DNA of 6,432 nt. It comes from Actinomycetes bacterium (GTDB lineage: Bacteria; Actinomycetota; CALGFH01). The position numbers were made by a program, and so were the translations under genes. Shown piece after piece: positions 1-5,797 of the stretch. Location: positions 1-6,432 of the forward strand of contig JASLIH010000197.1 in NCBI GenBank assembly GCA_030152105.1, read 5' to 3'. How positions within the stretch are numbered: the first letter of the stretch is position 1; every line of letters begins with the position of its first letter. The notes beneath the pieces are model-generated. The model worked only from the letters and a program-made list of their open reading frames with translations. It ran no database searches and was not told the origin of the DNA.

Positions 1-1377
1 GCCGGGGCCCCGGTCGCGCTGGTCTATGGGCTGGCCGCGCTGGCCGCGACCTCGATCACCATCACCCGTCCGGCCCAGAGCGCCCTGCTGCCGTCGCTGG
101 CCCGGACCCCAGATGAGCTGACCGCGGCCAACGTCGCCTCGGGCTGGACCGAGAGCGTCGGTGTCCTCGCTGGTCCGGCGGTGGCAGCGCTGTTGCTGGG
201 ACTGAGCGGCCCCGGGGCCGTCTTCGCCGCGATGGCCGGACTCCTCGGCTGCTCGGCTGTGCTGGTCGTCCGGGTCCGGGCCGGCGCCAAGCCCGACCTG
301 CCGGCCGCGATGGCGCTGGTCCTGGTCGGACGAGCCAGGCGACCGGACGAGCTGGTCCGCTCCGCACTGGAGGGGTTCAGGACCCTGGCCGGCGAGCGGC
401 TGCCCCGACTCTCGGTCGGGCTACTCAGCGCCCGGTACGTGATGCTCGGAGCACTGGACGTGCTGCTGGTAGTGCTGGCCTTTGAGGTCCTCGACATCGG
501 CAGCTCAGGGGTCGGGCTGCTCAACAGCGCCCTCGGCGCCGGAGCGATCCTCGGCTCGGCCCTGACCGCCCTGCTGGTCGGGAAGCGGCTGGTCGTGCCG
601 ATCGTGACCGGGTTCGCCTGCTGGGGCCTGGCCATGAGCGCGATCGGCCTGATCCCGACCCCGCTGGTGCTGCCGGCCCTGGTCGGGCTCGCCGGAGTCG
701 GCGGCGCCCTGACCGGGATCGCCGGGCGCCTGCTGCTCCAGCGCAGCGCGCCCAACCAGGCCCTCAGCCGGGTCTTCGGCGTGCTCGAGGGCGTGAGCAT
801 GGCCGCGATTGCGCTCGGCTCGGCAACTGCGCCGGCCTTGATCGACCTGCTCAGCCTGCGCGGCACCCTGGTCGCCGCCGGCGGGCTGATGCTGGTCCTC
901 GGCGTGCTCGTCTGGCGCCGCCTCGCCGGGGCGGAGGCGGCCGCGTCGACCCACCAAGCCGAGCTGGCCCTGCTCCGGGCAGTCCCAATGTTCGCCCCCC
1001 TGGCCGCCGAGGTGGCCGAACGGGTCGCCGCCGCCATGGTCCCAGTCCAGGCCCCGACGGGCACAACGATCATCCGCCAGGGCGAGGAGGGCGACCGCTT
1101 CTACGTCCTGGCCGCGGGACGGGTGCAGGTCTCCATCGACGGACAGCGGATGACCGTCCTTGGCCCCGGCGACTACTTCGGCGAGATCGCCCTGCTCCGC
1201 GACGTCCCCCGGACCGCCACCGTCGTCGCCACCACCGATGCCCAGCTGTACGCCCTTGAGCGGCTCCCGTTCCTGGAGGCCATCTCCAGCCACCCGCTCG
1301 GCAGCCAGCGAGCCTACGCCGTGGCCAGCGACCGCCACCAGACCCGACCGCCGAGGCTGGAGCAAGACCAGCAGTAG
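1..1377 (+). CDS. MFS transporter fused to a C-terminal cyclic-nucleotide-binding domain (5' end outside window)
   Basis: The frame is open from base 1 to the TAG at 1375-1377, giving 458 visible residues; the start and probably the first two or three membrane helices lie upstream. Visible residues 1-315 are a major facilitator superfamily domain: hydrophobic helices, the loop [18 protein letters not shown] (about residues 23-40) typical of EntS-like/MFS_3 exporters, a cytoplasmic central loop near 95-135, then six more helices. Residues about 323-440 form a cNMP-binding (CAP_ED) domain. Its phosphate-binding cassette reads [16 protein letters not shown], with the ribose-binding Glu (codon 1183-1185) and the phosphate-binding Arg (codon 1210-1212) both present, so the pocket looks functional. 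The likely role is proton-driven export of an unknown substrate, gated by cAMP or cGMP in the cytoplasm. The cyclase gene downstream is a plausible ligand source. The substrate cannot be told from the sequence. The domain assignment is secure; gating is inferred. Confidence 0.93.
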   Translation, partial: AGAPVALVYGLAALAATSITITRPAQSALLPSLARTPDELTAANVASGWTESVGVLAGPAVAALLLGLSGPGAVFAAMAGLLGCSAVLVVRVRAGAKPDLPAAMALVLVGRARRPDELVRSALEGFRTLAGERLPRLSVGLLSARYVMLGALDVLLVVLAFEVLDIGSSGVGLLNSALGAGAILGSALTALLVGKRLVVPIVTGFACWGLAMSAIGLIPTPLVLPALVGLAGVGGALTGIAGRLLLQRSAPNQALSRVFGVLEGVSMAAIALGSATAPALIDLLSLRGTLVAAGGLMLVLGVLVWRRLAGAEAAASTHQAELALLRAVPMFAPLAAEVAERVAAAMVPVQAPTGTTIIRQGEEGDRFYVLAAGRVQVSIDGQRMTVLGPGDYFGEIALLRDVPRTATVVATTDAQLYALERLPFLEAISSHPLGSQRAYAVASDRHQTRPPRLEQDQQ

Positions 1378-1391
1378 CCGACTATAACCAG

Positions 1392-1408
1392 CGCCGGGCG
1401 ATCCGGCG
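1392..1408 (+). terminator. Candidate hairpin terminator after the transporter gene
   Basis: A perfect 6-bp inverted repeat, CGCCGG / CCGGCG, with a 5-base loop starts 15 bases after the transporter stop codon. No T-tract follows, so it is not a canonical intrinsic terminator, although short hairpins without a U-tract are proposed as terminators in actinobacteria. In sequence this G+C-rich, 6-bp dyads also arise by chance. Position is the main support. Confidence 0.3.
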
Positions 1409-1513
1409 AGGCCGCCTGCACCGGGGCGGGGCAGCGCACACACGCCGGACCCCCTGACTGGTTGGAGGCCTCGCCGAACAGTGCCAAGCAACGGAGCCTA
1501 GACCGACCTCGCC

Positions 1514-1540
1514 CGGAGGGCCGACGAAGCAGGCCCTTCG
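1514..1540 (+). other. Strong intergenic hairpin of unknown function
   Basis: Bases 1514-1522 (CGGAGGGCC) pair with 1532-1540 (GGCCCTTCG) over nine positions including one G-U, with a 9-base loop. A competing shorter stem (CGAAG 1525-1529 with CTTCG 1536-1540) shares the right arm, so two alternative folds are possible. It lies about 210 bases before the cyclase start. It could be part of a 5' leader, a terminator, or chance; no U-tract or known RNA family is recognised. Confidence 0.4.
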
Positions 1541-1737
1541 ACGGCGCTCTGGACGCATGTCCTGTGCAGCACGCCAGTCCGCCCCGGCCGATTGCAGCTA
1601 GCGGATAGTCGGGTTCGTAGCAGACCAGAAGCGACAACGGATGCTGGCCGTGACGACAGCAGAACGCCCGGACACGATGCTCTACGACGCGAGGACATCG
1701 AACTGGGCCGGGGGGTGGCGGCGCCGGTGGGCTGCGT

Positions 1738-1741
1738 GGAG
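1738..1741 (+). promoter_or_regulatory. Ribosome binding site of the cyclase gene
   Basis: GGAG lies 8 bases before the ATG at 1750, normal spacing, and supports that start. Confidence 0.6.
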
Positions 1742-1749
1742 CCGGAACG

Positions 1750-3927
1750 ATGGTGACCGCTGCCGCCCAAGTATCCCGGCCGCGCCGGTGGGCGGGATCG
1801 GCGGCCTGGGGGCTGTGGGCGCTGGCGATGCTTGGCCTGGCCGGGGCGGCCTGTCTTGACCGGCTGCTGCGCCAGGCCGGGCGGCCCGACCTGGCCCAGT
1901 TCAACGCCGACGGCGTCCCGGCGCTGCTAGCGGCGGTGAGCGCGGCCACGGTCGGGGCGCTGGTGGCCAGCCGACGGCCCCGCCACCCGGTCGGCTGGCT
2001 GCTGCTGGCCCTTGGCGTGACGGAGTCGGTGGAGATCGTCGCCGACGGCTACGGCAGCTACGGACTACAGGCCCGGCCCGGCGCGCTGCCGGCCGCCGGA
2101 CTGGTGGCGCTGTACAACCCGGCCACCCTCGCCATCGGGGCGACCTGCGTCGGCTTCGTGCTGCTGCTGACCCCGACCGGATCGCTGCCCTCGCGGCGGT
2201 GGCGCTGGTGGGCCAGGATCGCGGCCGCCGCGCCGGCCGTGTTCGTCGCGTCGATGCTGCTACTCCCGGAGCCGCTTGACCCGGCGGCCGCCGGAGTCGA
2301 CAACTCAATGGCCGTGCCTGCCCTGGGCGGCGTGCTGCTTGTCGTGAACCAAGGAGCCCTGGCGGTCGCCATCCTGGCCGTGCTGGTCGCCGCCGCGTCG
2401 CTGGTGGTGCGCTTCCGCCGGGCACGCGGCATCGAACGCCAGCAGCTGCGCTGGGTGGCGGTGGCGGCGCCGCTGGTGGCGCTGGTGGCGGCGGCCGTCC
2501 CGGCCGCGCTGGCCGTGGGCGACCTGTGGCTGTTCCAGTGGGCGGCCGGGCTGTGCGTGGTGATCCTGCCGCTGGCGATCGGCGCGGCGGTGCTGCGCTA
2601 CCGGCTGTACGACATGGACCAGCTGATCACCCGGGCCGTCGCCTACGGCGTGCTCACCGCCCTGATCACCATCGTCTATCTCGCGATCGTGGTCGGGATC
2701 GGCGCGGCGATCGGGTCACGCGGCAAGGGGAACGTGCTGCTCGTCATCGCCGCCACCGCCGTCATCGCGGTCGCGTTCCAGCCGGCCCGCGAGCACAGCC
2801 GGCGGCTTGCCAACCTGCTTGTCTACGGCAGGCGCGCCACCCCCTACGAGATCCTCTCGGAGTTCTCCCGAGCCATGACCGGCGCCTCCACCGACGATTC
2901 GCTGCTCCGGATGGTCCGCCTGGTGGTGGAGGCGACCGGCGCGGTCGAGGCCATCGTGTGGCTACGGCTCGGGGACCAGCTGCAGCCACACGCGACCTGG
3001 CCCGAGACCCAGCCGTTGCCGGACCCCATCGCCCTGGATGGCCAGGCCGTGGAGGCGGCCCTGGCCGTGCCGGACAGCAGGAGCCGGTCATTCCCCGTCG
3101 AGCACGAGGGCGAGCTGCTGGGGGCGCTGACGGTGACGGTCTCCCCGGCCGAGCCGCTCACCCCTGCCAGCGAGAAGCTGATCGCCGACCTCGCCGCCCA
3201 GACCGGCCTCGGGCTCCGCTTCGAGCAGATGAAGGAGCGGGCCCTGTTCGCCAGGGCGCTCGCCTCGTTCCTGCCACCCGAGGTCGCGGAGCTGGTCGAG
3301 GCCTCCCCGTCCGCGCTGTCGTTGCGCGAGGAGGTGGAGGCCACGATCCTGTTCTCCGACATCCGCGGCTTCTCCACCCTCGCCGAGCGGCTGCCTCCAC
3401 GGGAGGTCGCCGAGGTCGTCGGACGTCACCTGGCCGCCATGGCCGAGGTCGTGACCGCGCACGGCGGGGTCTTGGACAAGTTCGCCGGTGACGCGGTGAT
3501 GGCGGTGTTCGGCGCGCCCCGGCCGGTCAAGGACCACGCGGGGCGTGCCCTCGACTGCGCCGTCGCCATGCAGCAACGACAGGTGGCCCTTAACGACGAT
3601 GCGGCGCAGGCCAGCCTGCCGAGGTTCGCGATCGGGATCGGCGTGAACACCGGCACCGTGACCGCGGGGACCATCGGCGGGCCCGGACGGCTGGATTACA
3701 CCGTGCTCGGCGACGCGGTGAACGTCGCCCAACGGCTCCAGAGCGAGGCGATCGGCGGGGAGATCCTGGCCTCCGGCGCGACCGTGGCGCAGGCGGGCGC
3801 GGACCGCGCCGAGCCGGTCGGCAGCAAGCAGCTCAAGGGCCGCCAGGAGCTCGTGGAGGCCTACCGGATCCGGTGGTCGGACACGTCGGTGGCCAAGCGC
3901 ACCGGGGGCAGCGCTCTCGCCCAGTGA
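1750..3927 (+). CDS. Membrane-anchored class III adenylate/guanylate cyclase with GAF-like domain (class IIIb-like)
   Basis: A 725-aa protein predicted to convert ATP (or less likely GTP) to the cyclic 3',5'-nucleotide at the inner face of the membrane. Residues about 15-345 hold nine or ten hydrophobic helices. The junction motif VLRYRLYDMDQLITRAVAYG (281-300) is a hallmark of an N-terminal membrane module shared with many actinobacterial sensor histidine kinases. Residues about 370-492 look like a degenerate GAF domain. The catalytic domain spans about 525-705. It has metal-binding Asp537 in LFSDIRGF and Asp581 in DKFAGDAVM, the purine-contacting Lys577, and transition-state Asn658 and Arg662 in GDAVNVAQR. 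The second purine-specifying position is Thr651 (YTVLGD), where class IIIa enzymes have Asp; Lys/Thr is the class IIIb pattern. All catalytic residues are present, so the single domain should be active as a homodimer. The signal sensed by the membrane and GAF parts is unknown. ATG 1750 is chosen for its GGAG. The gene follows a cNMP-binding transporter on the same strand and overlaps a hydrolase remnant at its stop. Confidence 0.95.
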   Translation: MVTAAAQVSRPRRWAGSAAWGLWALAMLGLAGAACLDRLLRQAGRPDLAQFNADGVPALLAAVSAATVGALVASRRPRHPVGWLLLALGVTESVEIVADGYGSYGLQARPGALPAAGLVALYNPATLAIGATCVGFVLLLTPTGSLPSRRWRWWARIAAAAPAVFVASMLLLPEPLDPAAAGVDNSMAVPALGGVLLVVNQGALAVAILAVLVAAASLVVRFRRARGIERQQLRWVAVAAPLVALVAAAVPAALAVGDLWLFQWAAGLCVVILPLAIGAAVLRYRLYDMDQLITRAVAYGVLTALITIVYLAIVVGIGAAIGSRGKGNVLLVIAATAVIAVAFQPAREHSRRLANLLVYGRRATPYEILSEFSRAMTGASTDDSLLRMVRLVVEATGAVEAIVWLRLGDQLQPHATWPETQPLPDPIALDGQAVEAALAVPDSRSRSFPVEHEGELLGALTVTVSPAEPLTPASEKLIADLAAQTGLGLRFEQMKERALFARALASFLPPEVAELVEASPSALSLREEVEATILFSDIRGFSTLAERLPPREVAEVVGRHLAAMAEVVTAHGGVLDKFAGDAVMAVFGAPRPVKDHAGRALDCAVAMQQRQVALNDDAAQASLPRFAIGIGVNTGTVTAGTIGGPGRLDYTVLGDAVNVAQRLQSEAIGGEILASGATVAQAGADRAEPVGSKQLKGRQELVEAYRIRWSDTSVAKRTGGSALAQ

Positions 3928-4244
3928 ACGCTCATGCAGCCGTTGAGCCCGTCGGTCGCCGTCCTCCCCTGCGCTGGTGGGCGCGGGTCACGACAGCTGC
4001 CGAGCACCCCGAGGTGTTCGCCGGCAAGTCGATCGGCGAGATCGCCGACCACCTCGGGACCATCATCGGTGGGCTGGACCACACCGTCCCGTGGGCGATC
4101 GTCAACGCCTCCTACAAGCAGCAGGACAACCCCGGCGTGACCGAGATCGTCAAGATCAAGGGCCGTGGGCACGCGCTGACCATCGACAGCGGCTGGCGTG
4201 AGGTCGCCGACACCGCCCTCGCGTTCGTCCAGCGCGTCACCTAG
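3924..4244 (+). pseudogene. Truncated alpha/beta-hydrolase, C-terminal fragment only
   Basis: From about 4062 to the TAG at 4242-4244 the frame encodes the C-terminal portion of an alpha/beta-hydrolase of a type frequent in actinobacteria. GGLDHTVPWAIVNASYKQQ contains the presumed triad Asp (codon 4077-4079), and GRGHALTIDSGWREVADTAL the presumed triad His (codon 4170-4172). A full member is about 270-280 aa, with a GxSxG nucleophile elbow. Here there is room for at most 106 aa from a GTG at 3924, and no nucleophile is present, so hydrolase activity is not expected. That GTG overlaps the cyclase stop as GTGA, which could allow coupled translation, but the first 30 or so residues do not resemble the family and no good ribosome binding site is seen. 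The N-terminal two-thirds were probably deleted with the junction near 4000-4060. A short expressed protein is the alternative. Confidence 0.7.
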
Positions 4245-4256
4245 TGGTGTTGATCC

Positions 4257-4484
4257 CTACCGGATGTCGATAGCCCGTTCGACCGCCGCCGCGAGCAGGA
4301 ATGCCAGGCGCAGCGCCCCCTCTGGGGTCAGGTACAGGTTTCGCCGGCCAGCGTCATAGCTGAGCTGAACGCCGTCGTAGGGATCGCCCTTGAAACGGCC
4401 GACGACGATGACGCCATCTCCCTCACTGTCCTTGGGACGCTGGTCTGTCAGCACGGTGCCAAGCTGGGTGTAGCCATCTTCCAT
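4257..4484 (-). CDS. Small hypothetical protein, 75 aa
   Basis: I do not recognise a family. The protein is acidic and polar in its first half (MEDGYTQLGTVLTDQRPKD), followed by likely short beta strands (GVIVVGRF, VQLSYD, RNLYLT). It ends in an amphipathic or hydrophobic helix (ALRLAFLLAAAVERAIDI). There is no signal peptide, and the C-terminal helix is too interrupted for a confident membrane span. ATG 4484 is preferred over an in-frame GTG at 4493 because AGAAGGTG (4498-4491 on the minus strand) is placed 6 bases before ATG, whereas it overlaps the GTG. Two 60-base lines inside the gene (4321-4440) contain 75 of 120 G+C, against 45 of 60 in a cyclase line (3481-3540), hinting at separate origin. 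It converges on the hydrolase fragment with a 12-base gap, and a perfect inverted repeat lies upstream of its ribosome binding site. Alternative: a non-coding frame, but the fitting ribosome binding site argues against this. Confidence 0.65.
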   Translation of the reverse strand: MEDGYTQLGTVLTDQRPKDSEGDGVIVVGRFKGDPYDGVQLSYDAGRRNLYLTPEGALRLAFLLAAAVERAIDIR

Positions 4485-4490
4485 GTCCTG

Positions 4491-4498
4491 CACCTTCT
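4491..4498 (-). promoter_or_regulatory. Ribosome binding site that fixes the start of the 75-aa protein
   Basis: On the minus strand the bases read AGAAGGTG, matching the anti-Shine-Dalgarno complement AGGAGGTG at seven of eight positions, 6 bases before ATG 4484. It overlaps the alternative GTG start at 4493, which is therefore unlikely to be used. Confidence 0.65.
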
Positions 4499-4507
4499 GG
4501 TGATCGT

Positions 4508-4535
4508 CGCGACCCTGGCTTTGTGCTGGGTCGCG
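4508..4535 (-). promoter_or_regulatory. Perfect 8-bp inverted repeat upstream of the 75-aa gene
   Basis: CGCGACCC (4508-4515) and GGGTCGCG (4528-4535) are exact reverse complements separated by 12 bases. On the minus strand the repeat sits 9 bases before the ribosome binding site of the small gene, so it could be an operator dyad for a dimeric regulator or a hairpin in the 5' leader. No T-tract follows on either strand, arguing against a terminator. Function is inferred from position only. Confidence 0.45.
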
Positions 4536-4714
4536 CTGCGTTCGGGGTCGAGCGCTCGGGTGCGCCTCGTGCGACCAGCCCGGCCATCATGCCAACCATC
4601 TGGTGACGTCTGCGTCTCGGGCGGTCTGACGGCGCTCCACTCGACCTTCAAGGCAGCGCAAGTCCCCACCGCCACCCTCGTCCCGGCGGGCACGTGCCAA
4701 GCTCTCGGCCAGGA

Positions 4715-4795
4715 GCACCACTTGCAAGGGATGTTCGCCGGTGCCTGAAGCGAGCGGTGGCCAGGCAACTGTTCAAGCTGTTGGACCGCTACGAT
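4715..4795 (+). pseudogene. Possible remnant of an IS110-family transposase C-terminus
   Basis: In the frame of codon 4694, the DNA reads ARDVRRCLKRAVARQLFKLL followed by DRYDP. This resembles the conserved tail of one branch of IS110-family transposases, in which a segment like EIIRCLKRYVAREVY lies near the C-terminus. No DEDD or serine-containing transposase domain is visible upstream in this or any other frame, so if real it is a 25-30 residue scar. No terminal repeats were found, as expected for IS110 elements. The comparison is from memory of the family and the match is short, so confidence is low. Confidence 0.3.
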
Positions 4796-4832
4796 CCCGC
4801 CCAGGTGCGCCAGCCACCGTCGTGTGACCACC

Positions 4833-4840
4833 AGGAGGAG
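4833..4840 (+). promoter_or_regulatory. Ribosome binding site that fixes the methyltransferase start
   Basis: AGGAGGAG lies 7 bases before ATG 4848, an ideal site and spacing. It falls inside the extension that would start at the in-frame GTG 4824, so the ATG is the preferred start. Confidence 0.8.
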
Positions 4841-4847
4841 CTCCAGG

Positions 4848-5669
4848 ATGGGCGATCACGAGCAACTCGACCCGGAGATCGCCGCCCACTACGCCAGCGT
4901 GTCCGAGCAGCAGCGGCTCGGACCCTGGAGCCCGGAACGCGTGCGGACCTGGGAGCTGCTCGGCCGCCACCTGCCGCCCCCACCGGCGGTCGTGCTGGAC
5001 GTCGGCGGGGCCGCCGGGGTCTACGCCCTGCCCCTGGCCGCCCAGGGCTACCAGGTGCATCTGGTCGACCCGCTGGCGCGGCACATCCAGCAGGCGCTCC
5101 GCGCCTCGGCCGAGCAGCCGGACGGTACGCTGGCCAGCGCCACCGTCGGTGACGCCCGGCAGCTGGACCGGCCCGACGCCAGCGTCGACGCCGCCTTGTT
5201 GTTCGGCCCCCTGTACCACCTGACCGAGCGGGCCGACCGGATCAGGGCGCTGGTCGAGGCGCGGCGGGTACTGCGCCCGGGCGGAGTGCTGGCCGGGGCG
5301 GCCATCTCCCGCTTTGCCTCCACGCTGGACGGCCTGCTGCGTGGCTACCTGGACGAGCCTGGCTTCGAGGCAATCGTGGAACGGGACGTGCGCGAGGGGC
5401 AGCACCGCAACCCGACCGGGCGGCCGGAGTGGTTCACCACCGCCTACTTCCACCTGCCCGAGGACCTCGCCCAGGAAGTCGGCGAGGCTGGCCTTCGGCT
5501 GCACGCCGTGTTCGCCGTCGAGGGACCGGCCTGGATGCTGCCCGACATCGAGCGGCGACTCGCCGACCCAGCCCGCCGCGAGCGGCTCCTAGCCGCCATC
5601 CGCCGCGTCGAGACCGAGCCGAGCCTGCTCGGGGCAAGCGCCCACCTGCTGGCCATTGCCCACCGCTGA
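4848..5669 (+). CDS. Class I SAM-dependent methyltransferase
   Basis: A 273-aa soluble protein with the Rossmann-type SAM-binding fold. Motif I is VVLDVGGAAGVYALPLA (from about residue 48), with Asp51 and the glycine-rich loop; the usual second loop Gly is Ala55. The acidic end of strand beta-2 is HLVDP, which would bind the SAM ribose. GDARQLD is the adenine-contacting region. FGPLYHL (119-125) is followed by EARRVLRPGGVLAGAAISRF, the strand 4/5 signature of the Methyltransf_11/25 group, to which many uncharacterised actinobacterial small-molecule methyltransferases belong. The C-terminal part (about 180-250), with EWFTTAYFHLPEDL, should form the substrate cap. Length is normal and no key residue is missing. 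The substrate is unknown. The gene stands alone: a gap without intact genes lies upstream and the next gene is convergent, so no pathway is implied. Confidence 0.92.
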   Translation: MGDHEQLDPEIAAHYASVSEQQRLGPWSPERVRTWELLGRHLPPPPAVVLDVGGAAGVYALPLAAQGYQVHLVDPLARHIQQALRASAEQPDGTLASATVGDARQLDRPDASVDAALLFGPLYHLTERADRIRALVEARRVLRPGGVLAGAAISRFASTLDGLLRGYLDEPGFEAIVERDVREGQHRNPTGRPEWFTTAYFHLPEDLAQEVGEAGLRLHAVFAVEGPAWMLPDIERRLADPARRERLLAAIRRVETEPSLLGASAHLLAIAHR

Positions 5670-5773
5670 TCGCATCCACCAGCCAAGGCCGACCCATGCC
5701 GCCGACCTAGCAGCCTCACCACACCAGCGTGAAGGATGTCGGTCCTGGGGCGCGGGGTTCACCAGCCGGGAGG

Positions 5774-5797
5774 GACGCCGTATGCCGGCGACGTCAG
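5774..5797 (-). terminator. Weak candidate hairpin at the end of the FG-GAP gene
   Basis: CGCCG (5776-5780) and CGGCG (5786-5790) pair around a 5-base loop immediately after the minus-strand stop codon at 5794-5796. Flanking GACG/CGTC halves allow an alternative, bulged stem that overlaps the stop. There is no T-tract. The location between convergent genes suits a terminator, but the stem is short. Confidence 0.22.

Larger units (their letters stand above)
1378..1749. other. 372-base intergenic region between transporter and cyclase genes
   Basis: No convincing gene is seen on either strand; frames that stay open lack recognisable family motifs and have no good ribosome binding site. The region holds two hairpins (1392-1408 and 1514-1540) and the ribosome binding site of the cyclase. 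Its length suggests that the cyclase has its own promoter and is not simply read through from the transporter. No clear -35/-10 pair could be recognised. Confidence 0.6.
4494..4847. other. 354-base region without an intact gene
   Basis: Frames open here on both strands lack recognisable motifs as whole proteins. The region contains the inverted repeat at 4508-4535, a stretch resembling an IS110 transposase tail (4715-4795) and the ribosome binding site of the methyltransferase. It looks like degraded insertion-derived DNA plus the methyltransferase promoter region. No clear promoter hexamers could be picked out. Confidence 0.55.

Noticed and set aside
24..1073. Long minus-strand open frame of 349 codons opposite the transporter
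   Set aside because: Composition is Ser/Ala/Arg/Pro-rich with no motif; it is the usual antisense shadow of a high-GC gene.
505..1491. Minus-strand open frame of 328 codons opposite the transporter-cNMP region
   Set aside because: Gly/Gln/Ala/Asp-rich with no domain, and it lies opposite a strongly supported MFS-cNMP gene.
1592..1620. TTGCAG and TCGTAG with 17-base spacing as a promoter
   Set aside because: The -10 match is poor and such weak pairs are expected by chance.
1721..1793. 12-bp direct repeat GCGCCGGTGGGC at 1721 and 1782
   Set aside because: Low-complexity G+C-rich words recur by chance; one copy is inside the cyclase coding sequence and no element lies between them.
2526..3491. 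Plus-strand frame of 321 codons inside the cyclase
   Set aside because: Arg/Gly-rich out-of-frame shadow; the real frame carries all cyclase motifs.
4500..4748. Plus-strand 82-codon frame
   Set aside because: The start lies without a ribosome binding site and the product has no recognisable feature.
4448..4831. Minus-strand 127-codon frame in the gap
   Set aside because: No family motif and no fitting ribosome binding site; it overlaps the better supported 75-aa gene.
4773..5504. Minus-strand 243-codon frame opposite the methyltransferase
   Set aside because: Gly/Gln-rich antisense shadow; the opposite strand carries the SAM-binding motifs.
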